From NCBI GenBank assembly GCA_963742725.1, contig CAVUMX010000001.1:1302001-1366000 (forward strand): a stretch of 64,000 bases of DNA, in the 5' to 3' direction. The notes under the pieces are model-generated. The model was not told the origin of the DNA and searched no databases. It saw nothing but the letters and a program-made list of their open reading frames with translations. Numbering within the stretch: the first letter of the stretch is position 1; each line of letters opens with the position of its first letter. A program made the position numbers and the translations under genes. Source of the stretch: CAVVAL01 sp963742725. Its GTDB lineage: Bacteria > Actinomycetota > Actinomycetes > Mycobacteriales > Cryptosporangiaceae. This document shows, piece by piece, positions 54,148 through 62,993 of this stretch.

Positions 54148-55062
54148 CTACTGGGGGACGGCACGCCCTACCGCCAGGACCTCCGCGACGGCCGCGGGGA
54201 TGTCCAGGACCGGGAACACGACGTGCCGGATCGTCCGGGCGCGGTCGACGACGAGCATGGCCCGGCGGATCCGCAGCGCCTGCCCGGCGCGGAAGGTGGG
54301 GAGCCGGAGCGCGGCGGTGAACCGGAGGTCGGCATCCGACAGCAGGGGGTGGGTGATGTTCTCGGCGGCGGCGAAGGCGGCCTGCTCGTCGGGGCGCTGG
54401 GTGCTGACGCCGCGCAGCGCGACGCCGGCTGCGGCGAAGTCCGGGGCGGCCTGGCGGAACAGCCGGTTCTCCAGCGTGCAGCCCTGCGCGCCGGGGATGT
54501 CGCCCCAGCCGGGCGGGAGGGGCGCCGGGATGCCCGTGGCGGGGTAGGCGAAGACGACGGTGGCGGCCGCGTCCGGGTCGACCACGTCGAGAACGCCGCG
54601 GCCCACGGCCGGCAGGGCGAGCGCGGGGACCTGGGTCCCGAGGAGCGCGTGGACCCGGTGGGCGGTCGCGCCGTCCTGCGCGCCGGTGCCGGTGACCGCG
54701 CCGTCGCCGAGAATCCACTGGTCGGCCCAGTCCTGGAGCGAGATGAGGACGGGCGCGAGCGCCATGCCGGCGGCGGTGAGCCGGTAGTCGTAGCGGGTGG
54801 GCCGCTCCTGGTACGGCTCGCGGACGAGCACCGCGCTCTGGACGAGGTCCTGGAGCCGTTCGGTCAGCACCTTGCGGGATATCCCCAGCTCGTCGTGGAG
54901 CTCGTCGAACCGGTGCCGGCCACGGGCCACCTCGCGGACGATCAGCAGGCTCCACCAGTCGCCGACGACGCTCGCCGCCTGCGCGATGGCGCACTCGGCG
55001 TCCCGCTCCCGCACCTGTCTGACCACGCGCACGACAATCTCACATCTGTTGCGAGTTCCCAT
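54148..55062 (-). CDS. HxlR-type regulator fused to peroxiredoxin-like domain
   Basis: 304 residues. An HxlR winged helix occupies about 18-115 (VVGDWWSLLIVREVARGRHR; LGISRKVLTERLQDL). From about 140 on there is a redoxin-like fold with GAQGCTLENRLFRQ, whose Cys stands where the peroxidatic Cys of AhpC/BCP proteins lies. This suggests a regulator that reads oxidants directly (inference). ATG 55062 touches the operator palindrome and has a weak ribosome-binding site, so an internal GTG (near V-R-E-R-D-A-E-C-A) is a real alternative. Divergent from the ABC exporter operon. Confidence 0.85.
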   Translation of the reverse strand: MGTRNRCEIVVRVVRQVRERDAECAIAQAASVVGDWWSLLIVREVARGRHRFDELHDELGISRKVLTERLQDLVQSAVLVREPYQERPTRYDYRLTAAGMALAPVLISLQDWADQWILGDGAVTGTGAQDGATAHRVHALLGTQVPALALPAVGRGVLDVVDPDAAATVVFAYPATGIPAPLPPGWGDIPGAQGCTLENRLFRQAAPDFAAAGVALRGVSTQRPDEQAAFAAAENITHPLLSDADLRFTAALRLPTFRAGQALRIRRAMLVVDRARTIRHVVFPVLDIPAAVAEVLAVGRAVPQ

Positions 55063-55080
55063 TCGGAACCTATAAGTTCC
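55053..55080. promoter_or_regulatory. GGAAC/GTTCC operator between HxlR gene and ABC operon
   Basis: GGAACCTATAAGTTCC (55065-55080) is a palindrome with perfect 5-bp arms. A further GTTCC at 55055 faces the first GGAAC. The site lies 33 nt before the ABC permease start and at the HxlR start, fitting control of both by HxlR. Confidence 0.65.
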
Positions 55081-55112
55081 TCTTCGATACTAACTCGGAG
55101 GAGAGGTACCCC

Positions 55113-55916
55113 GTGGCCGTCGCGCTCGCAACGTTCCACCGCACATGGGTCGTGACCCGCCGGGCGTACCCCTGGACGTACTTCGTCGGCACGGTGCTGA
55201 CCGGTGCCCTCACGATCGGCCTGGCCTACCTCGCCTTCCACGCGGTCGGCGGCGGCCAGGTCGCGGACGACTTCGCCGACAAGGCCGGGACGTCCGACTA
55301 CCTGGCGTTCGTGGCCGTCGGCGCCACGGCCAACACGTTCGTCGTCCGGCTGCTGCTCTGGGCCGCGAAGGCGCTCATCACCGAGCAGCGCGAGGGCACG
55401 CTCGCGGCCCTGATCGTGGCGCCGGCCCGGCGCCTCCCGTACCTGGTGGGCTTCGCCGCCTTCGCGGTGACCAGCACGTTCGCCGAGGTCGCCGCGCTCT
55501 GGGGCTTCGCCAGGGTGCTCGGAATCTCGCTGCCGGCGACAAACCTGGCGGCGGCCGTGGTCGCGACGGGGGTGATCACGGCCGCCGTCTTCGCCGTGTC
55601 GATCCCGCTCGGCGCGGTCATGATCGCGGCCGGCGAGGCGCACATCTCCCAGAACACGGTGTTCTACCTGATGGCCGTCCTGTGCGGCTTCGTGTTCCCC
55701 CGCGCCTACCTGCCGGAACCCGCGCAGTGGCTCGCCGAGCTGATCCCGGTCACGGCCGCGTTGGACGTCGTCCGGGGCGCGTTCGCCCACGGGCAGTCGC
55801 CGGCCGAGCTGGCTCCGCGGATCGCCGCCGCACTCGCGGTGAGCACCGCCTATGCCCTGTTCGGGCTCTGGTTAATGCCCCGCGCCGAGCGGCGCGCGAT
55901 GGAGAGGACGAACTGA
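55113..55916 (+). CDS. ABC-2 type permease 1
   Basis: 267 residues, six membrane helices. EQREGTLAALIVAPARRLPYL is the typical ABC-2 cytoplasmic loop. AVLCGFVFPRAYLPEPAQWL precedes helix 5. GTG 55113 with GGAGGAGAGG upstream. First gene of a three-gene exporter operon with overlapping or touching starts. The two different permeases make a heterodimeric channel. Substrate unknown; control by the HxlR fusion suggests a toxic or reactive compound (inference). Confidence 0.9.
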   Translation: MAVALATFHRTWVVTRRAYPWTYFVGTVLTGALTIGLAYLAFHAVGGGQVADDFADKAGTSDYLAFVAVGATANTFVVRLLLWAAKALITEQREGTLAALIVAPARRLPYLVGFAAFAVTSTFAEVAALWGFARVLGISLPATNLAAAVVATGVITAAVFAVSIPLGAVMIAAGEAHISQNTVFYLMAVLCGFVFPRAYLPEPAQWLAELIPVTAALDVVRGAFAHGQSPAELAPRIAAALAVSTAYALFGLWLMPRAERRAMERTN

Positions 55917-56911
55917 TGGCCACCGGGATCACCACCCACGCCCTGCGCAAGACGTTCACGGTCCGGAGCGGCGGGCTGTTCCGGCCGCGGCGCGCCGAGA
56001 AGGTCGCGGTCGACGACCTCGACCTCTCGATCCCGCCGGGCCGGGTCACCGGACTGCTCGGGCTCAACGGCGCGGGCAAGACCACGACGATCAAGGTGCT
56101 CGCCACGCTGCTCCGCCCGACGAGCGGCACCGTCCTCGTCGACGGCCTCGACGTCGTGAGCAATGCCAACACGGTCCGGCACCGGATCAACCTCATCGCC
56201 GGCGGCGAGCGCATGGTCTACGCCCGCATGACCGGACGCGAGAACCTCTGGTACTTCGGCCAGCTGTACGACGTCCCCCGCGCGACGCTGCGGCGGCGTA
56301 CCGACGAGCTGCTGGCCACGGTCGGGCTGGAGGACGCTGCGGACACCCTCGTCGAGCGGTACTCCCGGGGCATGACCCAGCGCCTGTCGATCGCGCGGGG
56401 GCTCATCAACGACCCGGCGTACCTGCTGCTCGACGAGCCGACGCTCGGCCTGGACGCGCCGATCGCCCGTGACCTGCGCCGCGTGGTCGCCAAGCTCGCG
56501 GCGGACGGGCGCGGCGTCCTGCTGACCTCCCACTACCTCGCCGAGGTCGAGGAGTTGTGCGACAGCGTGTACGTGATCGCGGACGGCCGGCACCTCGCCG
56601 AGGGGTCGCCGGCCGCGCTGATGGCCTCCACCGGCTGCCACCGGACGGTCCGGGTCGTCGTCGCCGATCCGTCGCCGGACGTCGAATCCGCCGTCGCCGC
56701 GCTGGCCGCGCGGTTCGGGGGCGCCGTGGAGCGGAACGACGCCGAACTGGTCGTCCGCGTCTCGCACCCCGACGACATCGCGGGCGAGCTGACCACGGCG
56801 ATCGTCACGGCGGGCGGCTCGCTCGGCGGGCTCGACATCGTCGAACCCAGCCTGGAGGACGCCATCCTGGCGCTTACCGACACCCGGCGGACCGAACTGG
56901 CCACGGCATGA
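55916..56911 (+). CDS. ABC exporter ATP-binding protein
   Basis: 331 residues of the DrrA type. Walker A GLNGAGKTTT (near residue 46), Q-loop replaced by the GGERM segment of the ABCA group, signature YSRGMTQRLSIARGL, Walker B YLLLDEPTLGLD and switch His in TSHYLAEVEELCD are present. The C-terminal 80 residues form the DUF4162-like extension. ATG 55916 overlaps the permease stop (TGATG). Confidence 0.94.
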   Translation: MATGITTHALRKTFTVRSGGLFRPRRAEKVAVDDLDLSIPPGRVTGLLGLNGAGKTTTIKVLATLLRPTSGTVLVDGLDVVSNANTVRHRINLIAGGERMVYARMTGRENLWYFGQLYDVPRATLRRRTDELLATVGLEDAADTLVERYSRGMTQRLSIARGLINDPAYLLLDEPTLGLDAPIARDLRRVVAKLAADGRGVLLTSHYLAEVEELCDSVYVIADGRHLAEGSPAALMASTGCHRTVRVVVADPSPDVESAVAALAARFGGAVERNDAELVVRVSHPDDIAGELTTAIVTAGGSLGGLDIVEPSLEDAILALTDTRRTELATA

Positions 56912-57729
56912 GGCACGCCGCCCGGATCGTCGCCGCCGAAGCGCTCAAGCAGCACCGCCGCGTCTTCGGCAGCAAGCTGGTCGTGTTCTCCATGCTGCTG
57001 TGGCCGCTGCTCCAGCTCACCGAGGTGTACTACACGGTCCTGCCGGTCGCCTCGACGCCCGGCATCACCGAGCGGTGGCCACTCGCCGCCGACCCCGTAC
57101 GCCTGCTCGCGTTCCTGGCCACCGGCACGCTCACGTACACGTTCTTCTTCGCGCTCGTGCAGTCCGCGTGGCACTTCTCGTTCGAACGGATCAGCGGCAC
57201 CCTCGAACTGCTGTTCCTGTCGCCCGCCAACCGGCTGGTCGTCGTGATCGCCAACAGCGCCGGGGCGCTCGTCCAGAACGTCTGGATGTTCACCTGCTTC
57301 ACCGCCGCCGCGCTCATGGCGTTCGACCTGACGGAGGTCGCCCACCCCGCCATGTACGTCGTCGTCTTCGCCGCCCTGCTCGTACCGGCCGTCGCGTGGG
57401 GCGCGTTCCTCAACAGCCTGCTGATCTTCTCCCGCGATTCGGCGCTGCTGTACACCGTCCTCGACGAGCCGTTGTGGTTCGTCAGCGGCGTCCGGCTGCC
57501 GCTGTTCGCACTGCCGGGATGGATCCGGATCATCGGCGCGGTGGTGCCGCTGACCGGCAGCCTGACCGTCGTCCGCGGTGCGCTGCTCGACGGCCAGGGC
57601 GTGCGGGCGCTGGCCGGGGAACTGGTCGCCCTGACGTTGCTGTCCGCGGTCCTGCTCGGCGCGGCGTCGGTGGTGCTCCGGATCGGCGAGGCCCGCGCCC
57701 AGCGCACCGGCCAGCTCAGGCTGTTCTAG
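56908..57729 (+). CDS. ABC-2 type permease 2
   Basis: 273 residues, six helices. HFSFERISGTLELLFLSPAN is the ABC-2 loop. Clearly different in sequence from permease 1, as in heterodimeric exporters. ATG 56908 overlaps the ATPase by 4 nt. Its TAG lies in the first unit of a 17-bp tandem repeat that also holds the stop codon of the convergent gene. Confidence 0.9.
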   Translation: MRHAARIVAAEALKQHRRVFGSKLVVFSMLLWPLLQLTEVYYTVLPVASTPGITERWPLAADPVRLLAFLATGTLTYTFFFALVQSAWHFSFERISGTLELLFLSPANRLVVVIANSAGALVQNVWMFTCFTAAALMAFDLTEVAHPAMYVVVFAALLVPAVAWGAFLNSLLIFSRDSALLYTVLDEPLWFVSGVRLPLFALPGWIRIIGAVVPLTGSLTVVRGALLDGQGVRALAGELVALTLLSAVLLGAASVVLRIGEARAQRTGQLRLF

Positions 57730-57791
57730 TTCTCGGGGCCGGCCAGCTCTCGGGGCCGGCTAGTTCTCGGGGCCGGCTAGTTCTCGGGGCC
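57727..57791. repeat. 17-bp tandem repeat carrying both convergent stop codons
   Basis: Units TAGTTCTCGGGGCCGGC at 57727, 57744 (two changes), 57761 and a partial one at 57778. Each full-match unit gives a TAG or CTA, so stops are duplicated on both strands. Confidence 0.85.
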
Positions 57792-59579
57792 ATCGACGAT
57801 GAGGATCAGGCGGCGGACGACCTCGGCGGCGTCGAGCCGCTCCTGGCCCACGGCGGCGAACAGCGCGTCCGGATCGGCGAGGTCGAGGCTGCGCGCGAGC
57901 CGGACGAGCGGGATGCCGTTGGTCAGCATCCGGTCCTCGGCCATCATCGCCTCGGCGACGGCTTCCCGCCCGGCCGCGACCAGGGTCTCGGAGACCTGCT
58001 CGGCGAACCAGCGCTGGATCTCGATCCGGGCCCGCGGGCTGCGGACGAACTCCAGCCACTCCCGGGACGGCGCTGCGGCCGCCGACGGGGACGTCAGCAC
58101 CTCGACGACGTCCCCGTCCGAGAGGGGGCTCGACAGCGGTGTGAGGCGGCCGTTGACCTTGGCGCCGAAGCAGCGGTCGCCGAGCCACGTGTCGACGGCG
58201 TAGGCGAAGTCGACGGGCGTGGCGCGGGCCGGCAGGCTCACGGACAGGCCCTTCGGGGTGAAGACCAGCACCTCGTGGTCGCTCAGGTCGCACTGGAGGG
58301 CGGCGAGGAAGTCTGCCGGCGCGGACGCGTCCCGCTCCCACCGCAGCAGGTTCTGGAGCCAGTCCAGCTCGCCGACGCCGCTGGCGTAGCTCACGCCCTC
58401 CGGCGGCCGTTCGTTCGCGGACTGCCGGTAGGCGAGCACGCCGTACTCCGCGATCCGGTGCATGGCGACCGTCCGGATCATCACGTCGACCAGCTGCCGG
58501 TCCGGGCCGACGACCGTCGTGTGCAGCGACTGGTACATGTTGAACTTCGGGACGCCGATGTAGTCCTTGAACCGGCCCGGCACCGGGTGCCACCGCCCGT
58601 GGACCACGCCCAGCGCCGCGTAGCAGTCCGTCGCGTCGCCGCTGACGACGATCTGGATCCGCGGGTTGTCGCCGAGCCGCCCCTCGCTCATGCGCTTGTA
58701 GACGGAGTGGTAGTGGCGCGGACGCTCGTCCACGGCCACACGGATCCGGTTCTGCCGCAGTTCGAGGGCCACGCCGGCGATCACCGCCGCCAGGTACCGG
58801 GACCGGTCGGCCTCGCGGGTCCTGACCAGCTGGTCCATCTGCGCGAACTCCTCCGGCTTCAGCGTCGCGAGGACCAGGTCCTCCAGCTGTCGCTTGAGGA
58901 TGTGCAGGCCGAGCCGCCCGGCGAGCGGCACCAGGACGTCCTTCGTCGCGTTGGCGATGCGGATCTGCGACGGCCGGGACTTGAAGCTCACCGTGCGCAT
59001 GTTGTGGAGCCGGTCGGCGAGCTTGATGATCAGCACCCGCACGTCCTGGCCTGCGGCGAGGATCATCTTGCGCATCGTCTCGGCCTCGGCCGTGCCGCCG
59101 AACCGCACCTTGTCGAGCTTCGTCACGCCGTCGACGAGGTGCGCGACGTCGCCGCCGAAGTCGACCCGGAGCTGGTCCAGCGTGTAGACGGTGTCCTCGA
59201 CCGTGTCGTGCAGGAGGGCGGCCGCGCAGCTCGTCGTGTCCATGCCGAGGTCGGCCAGGATCGTGGCGACGGCCAGCGGGTGGGTGATGTACGCGTCGCC
59301 GCTGCGCCGCATCTGGCCGCGGTGCGCGTGGTCGGCGACCCGGTAGGCGCGCTCCAGCATCCGGAGGTCGGCCTTGGGATGGCGGTCGCGGTGGACCTGC
59401 AACAGCTGGGCCGTCTCAGGCCGCTCTGTGCCATGACGCGGTGCACTCCAGGCGAAGAAGGAGCGCACCAGGCCTCTGGCGCCAGGCTCGTCGTCGTCGG
59501 GACCGGAGCGGGCCGGGTTCGGCGCAGGCATCGTGGTGGCAGCGTCGTCGCTGCCACCTAGCCCTGCGTCGGGACTCAC
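57777..59579 (-). CDS. Short RelA/SpoT homologue (HD-SYNTH-TGS)
   Basis: 600 residues from GTG 59579, which has GGAGG 4 nt upstream; ATG 59531 is an alternative. Domains: HD hydrolase (about 75-230; H100, H124-D125 in H-D-T-V-E-D), synthetase-like domain (about 265-385) and TGS (about 435-500). It ends before the ZFD and ACT domains that make usual actinobacterial Rel about 780-850 residues. The hydrolase site is intact. In the synthetase the acidic residue that starts the D-L-x-x-x-R strand is Asn305, the Arg is lost, and the E of E-I-Q-I-R-T is Asp365. So a (p)ppGpp hydrolase-dominant enzyme is inferred. A full-length Rel probably exists elsewhere. Confidence 0.85.
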   Translation of the reverse strand: MSPDAGLGGSDDAATTMPAPNPARSGPDDDEPGARGLVRSFFAWSAPRHGTERPETAQLLQVHRDRHPKADLRMLERAYRVADHAHRGQMRRSGDAYITHPLAVATILADLGMDTTSCAAALLHDTVEDTVYTLDQLRVDFGGDVAHLVDGVTKLDKVRFGGTAEAETMRKMILAAGQDVRVLIIKLADRLHNMRTVSFKSRPSQIRIANATKDVLVPLAGRLGLHILKRQLEDLVLATLKPEEFAQMDQLVRTREADRSRYLAAVIAGVALELRQNRIRVAVDERPRHYHSVYKRMSEGRLGDNPRIQIVVSGDATDCYAALGVVHGRWHPVPGRFKDYIGVPKFNMYQSLHTTVVGPDRQLVDVMIRTVAMHRIAEYGVLAYRQSANERPPEGVSYASGVGELDWLQNLLRWERDASAPADFLAALQCDLSDHEVLVFTPKGLSVSLPARATPVDFAYAVDTWLGDRCFGAKVNGRLTPLSSPLSDGDVVEVLTSPSAAAAPSREWLEFVRSPRARIEIQRWFAEQVSETLVAAGREAVAEAMMAEDRMLTNGIPLVRLARSLDLADPDALFAAVGQERLDAAEVVRRLILIVDGPEN

Positions 59580-59719
59580 CGCACCTCCACAGCGCAGCCC
59601 CGGCCGGCGGCCGGGCCCGCTAATGGAAATCGTAACGCCGAAGGGACCCTTCGTCTGTCCGATGGACAATGCCGGACTTATCTGTTGCGTTTTCCCGATA
59701 TCGCGGCAGCGAACGCGCG

Positions 59720-60892
59720 TCACCAGTCCAGCGGCAGCCCAGCGGCGAGTCGCCGGTAGTCGGCGAGGGTGTTGTACGCCTGCGCGGAGACCCGCAGCAG
59801 CCCCCGGCCGTTCCAGCCGTTGACCGCCACCTCGACGCCCAGCTCCGTCGAGATCCGCGACCACAGCGCGGTCGCCTCGTCGTGGTCGGTCACCACGCCG
59901 GCCGGCAGTTCGACGATCCGCATCGTGACCCCGTCGTCCCCGACGAGATGCGCGGGTTCGATCCCGAGCGCGCCGGCGACCAGGGCCTGGCCACGCGCGA
60001 CCAGATCGTTGTCGTAGCGGCGGATCCCGTCCCACCCCAGCCCACCGAGGACGTCGAGAGCCAGCGGCAACGTGATCCACGCGCTGACGTCGGCCGTCCC
60101 CTGGTTGTCGAAGGCGCGCGGGTACCCGAACGGCTCGAACCAGGACGTCACCAGCGGACGCACCGTCCCCCGCCAGCGCTCGGAGACGTACAGGCCTGCG
60201 ACGGTGGTCGCCGCACCCGCCCACTTGTGGAAGTTGCCCGTCCAGAAGTCGGGGTCGAGGGCGGCCAGGTCCACCGGGAGCATGCCGGGCGTGTGCGCCG
60301 CGTCGACCAGGACCGCCACGCCCCGCTCCCGCAGCGCCGGGACGATCCGTTCGACCGGGAACAGCCGCGCCGTCGGCGACGTGACGTGGTCGACCACCGC
60401 GAGCCGGGTACGCGGGGTGACGGCGGCGACCAGCGCGTCGACGACCGTGTCCGCGTCGGCGTCCAGCGGCAGCGCGACCGTGACGGGCGTGGCGCCGGCG
60501 TTCCGGCACACCCGCTCGACGGCGTACGTCACGGCGCCGTACCCGTGGTCGGTCACGAGGACCTCGTCGCCGGCCGCGAGCGGGAAGCTCTCCAGCACCG
60601 TGCTGGCGCCGGTCGTCGCGTTCGGCACCAGCGCGAACCCGGCCGGATCGGCGCCGACGAACGCGGCACCGGCCTCCCGCGCCGCGGTGACTGCCGGCCG
60701 GAGTTCGCTCTTGAAGAACCGCACCGGGTTGGCATGCATCCGATCCTGGAACGCGCGCTGCGCCTCGGCCACGGCGAGCGGGACCGCCCCGAACGAACCG
60801 TTGTTGAGGTGCGCGACGGACGGGTCCAGCCGCCACAGGGCGCGCGCCTCCGGCCACTCGATGTCGGTGTCAACCGCCTCAGTCGTCGTCAT
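59720..60892 (-). CDS. Class V PLP-dependent aminotransferase-fold enzyme
   Basis: 390 residues, fold type I. The PLP lysine lies in W-T-G-N-F-H-K-W-A-G-A (about residue 220), LVDAAHTPGM supplies the Asp and HLNNGSFGAVP the N-terminal loop. It resembles isopenicillin N epimerase-like and cysteine desulfurase-like members; the exact reaction is unknown. Stands alone between the RSH gene and a response regulator. Start ATG 60892. Confidence 0.9.
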   Translation of the reverse strand: MTTTEAVDTDIEWPEARALWRLDPSVAHLNNGSFGAVPLAVAEAQRAFQDRMHANPVRFFKSELRPAVTAAREAGAAFVGADPAGFALVPNATTGASTVLESFPLAAGDEVLVTDHGYGAVTYAVERVCRNAGATPVTVALPLDADADTVVDALVAAVTPRTRLAVVDHVTSPTARLFPVERIVPALRERGVAVLVDAAHTPGMLPVDLAALDPDFWTGNFHKWAGAATTVAGLYVSERWRGTVRPLVTSWFEPFGYPRAFDNQGTADVSAWITLPLALDVLGGLGWDGIRRYDNDLVARGQALVAGALGIEPAHLVGDDGVTMRIVELPAGVVTDHDEATALWSRISTELGVEVAVNGWNGRGLLRVSAQAYNTLADYRRLAAGLPLDW

Positions 60893-60913
60893 GCCACGAG
60901 GCTAGCCAGCAGG

Positions 60914-61567
60914 TCACACCAGGCGGCGGTCGACCGCCCAGCGGCTCAGCTCGTACCGGTTCGACATCTGGAGCTTCCGCAGGACGCTGGAGACGTGCGT
61001 CTCGACGGTCTTCACCGAGATGAACAGCTCCGAGGCGATCTCCTTGTACGCGTACCCGCGCGCCAGCAACCGCAGCACCTCCCGCTCACGGTTCGTCAGC
61101 AGGTCCAGTTCCGGGTCGCGGACGGGGGTGTCGTCCCGCTTCGCGAACGCGTCGAGGACGAAGCCCGCCAGGCGGGGAGAGAACACTGCATCGCCATCGG
61201 CGACCCGGCGGACCGCGTCGGCCAGCTCGGTCGCCGAGATCGTCTTCGTGACGTACCCGCGGGCGCCGGCCCGGATCAGGCCGATGACGTCCTCGGCGGC
61301 GTCCGAGACGCTGAGCGCCAGGAACTTCACCTTCGGATGGGTCTGCCGCACGGTTTCCAGCACCGCCCGGCCGCCGCCGTCCGGCATGTGCACGTCGAGC
61401 AGGACGACGTCCGGTTCGAGCCGGCTGATGGCGGCCACCGCCTCGGCGACCGTGCCCGCCTCGCCCACCACGGTCACGGTCTGCCCGAGTTCCGCCCGGA
61501 CACCCGCGCGGAACATGCCGTGGTCGTCCACCAGGAAGACGGTCGGGTCGGCGCTCTGCTCGGTCAT
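60914..61567 (-). CDS. NarL/LuxR-type response regulator
   Basis: 217 residues: receiver domain with the phospho-Asp in VVLLDVHMPDGGG and K in YVTKTIS, then a LuxR helix-turn-helix (LLTNREREVLRLLARGYAYK, ISVKTVETHVSSVLRKL). ATG 61567 overlaps the sensor kinase stop by 4 nt, so it is the partner of that kinase. Closely follows the PspC-kinase arrangement common in actinomycetes. Confidence 0.94.
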   Translation of the reverse strand: MTEQSADPTVFLVDDHGMFRAGVRAELGQTVTVVGEAGTVAEAVAAISRLEPDVVLLDVHMPDGGGRAVLETVRQTHPKVKFLALSVSDAAEDVIGLIRAGARGYVTKTISATELADAVRRVADGDAVFSPRLAGFVLDAFAKRDDTPVRDPELDLLTNREREVLRLLARGYAYKEIASELFISVKTVETHVSSVLRKLQMSNRYELSRWAVDRRLV

Positions 61568-62829
61568 GACACCGCTCCTCGTTGCATCGTCAGCCGGACC
61601 TCGGTGCCCGTGCCCGGGCTGCTGCGGATCTCGGCCTTACCGCCGTGGCGCTTCATCCGGTCCAGGATCGAGCCGCGAACGCCGTGCCGGTCGTCATCCA
61701 CAGTATCGAGGTCGAACCCGGCACCCCGGTCGCGGACGAACACACTCACCTGTTCCGGCTCCACCTCCGCGTACAGCGACACCGTCGACACCTTCGCGTG
61801 CTTGGCTGCGTTGACCATCGCCTCCCGCGCGGCGTGGACCAGCGGCAGCAGGCGCTCGTCCACGTCGCAGTCGCCGACCACGACGGCGTCCACCGCGATC
61901 GCGTACGTGTCCTCCACCTCGGCGGCGACGGACTCCAGCGCGGCACCGATCCGCTCGGTCGGCGACGCGGTCGGCTTGTACAGCCAGTTCCGCAGCTCGC
62001 GTTCCTGACCACGCGCCAGGCGGGTCACCTCGCGGGGATCGTCCGCGCTGCGCTGGATCAACGCGAGAGTGTGCAGCACCTGGTCGTGGACGATCGCCGC
62101 GATGTCGGCGCGCTCCTCCGACCGGATCCGGCCCCGCTGCTCCTCGCGCAGATCGCTCACGACCTTCGCCAGCCACGGCGCCACCACGACACCGGCGCCG
62201 GCCAGCAACGCGACACCGACCAGGAACCCGTCCCGGACGGCGCTCAACTCGCCCGTCGACGCGATGAAGCCCGCCAGCCCCACCACGACCAGCAGCCCGC
62301 CGCCGACCAGCCTGATCGTCGTCGCCGTACGGTCGCGGGCCAGGATCATCGCCAGCCACGGGTGCCGCGGCGTCAGCTCGGTCCAGCGCTGGCGCTGCCC
62401 GTCGTCCGCGCGGCGCCAGATGAGCACGCCACCGACGGCCGCCACGCCCAGGAACCACAGCAGCAGGGACGGGCCCGAATACCCGACGATGGCCAGCACG
62501 ATCTGGGCGGCGATCGCCAGCGCGATGAACGCGAACAGCTGACCGAGCCGGCGACCGCCCTTGCCCTTGGCCCGGTCGGTCGGGTCCACGTCCAGGAGCA
62601 CCCAGAACGCGGCATACAGGATCGCGCCGACACCGGTCGGCAGCAGCAGCGCCACGAACGCCACCCGGACCCACACGACGGGGATCTGCAGGTGCTCCGC
62701 GATACCGGCGGCGATGCCGGCGACATAACGGCCCTCGGCACGGCGGTACAGGCGGCGGAACGGCGCGGCCTGACCGATCGGCGGTCCCAGCCGTGGCGGT
62801 ACCGGCGGGGTGGTGGTCGGCGTCGAGAT
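61564..62829 (-). CDS. PspC-domain sensor histidine kinase with non-canonical start
   Basis: 421 residues. The N-terminus holds a PspC domain (FRRLYRRAEGRYVAGIAAGI; HLQIPVVWVRVAFVALLL), then several membrane helices and a HisKA_3 kinase core (IVHDQVLHTLALIQ; HATPase with AREAMVNAAKHAK and DRGAGFD). No ATG, GTG or TTG exists in frame between the upstream TGA and this domain; the first GTG is at 62676, inside PspC. An ATC at 62829 has GAGGAG exactly 5 nt upstream and gives the expected N-terminus (S-T-P-T-T-T-P-P), so AUC initiation is proposed. Divergent from another PspC gene. Confidence 0.85.
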   Translation of the reverse strand: MSTPTTTPPVPPRLGPPIGQAAPFRRLYRRAEGRYVAGIAAGIAEHLQIPVVWVRVAFVALLLPTGVGAILYAAFWVLLDVDPTDRAKGKGGRRLGQLFAFIALAIAAQIVLAIVGYSGPSLLLWFLGVAAVGGVLIWRRADDGQRQRWTELTPRHPWLAMILARDRTATTIRLVGGGLLVVVGLAGFIASTGELSAVRDGFLVGVALLAGAGVVVAPWLAKVVSDLREEQRGRIRSEERADIAAIVHDQVLHTLALIQRSADDPREVTRLARGQERELRNWLYKPTASPTERIGAALESVAAEVEDTYAIAVDAVVVGDCDVDERLLPLVHAAREAMVNAAKHAKVSTVSLYAEVEPEQVSVFVRDRGAGFDLDTVDDDRHGVRGSILDRMKRHGGKAEIRSSPGTGTEVRLTMQRGAVS

Positions 62830-62993
62830 GCTGACTCCTCAGTTGCGGGCGAGCGGGCCAACTCGATCGTCACACGCTGCGCGTACGCGTGGCCACCAGG
62901 TGTCGCCCCGAGTTCACGCCCTGTCAGGGATCAGGGTCTTCTCAGGGTCGTACCCGATGGCACCGAGACGCGCGGAAACCGACGATTGACGCC

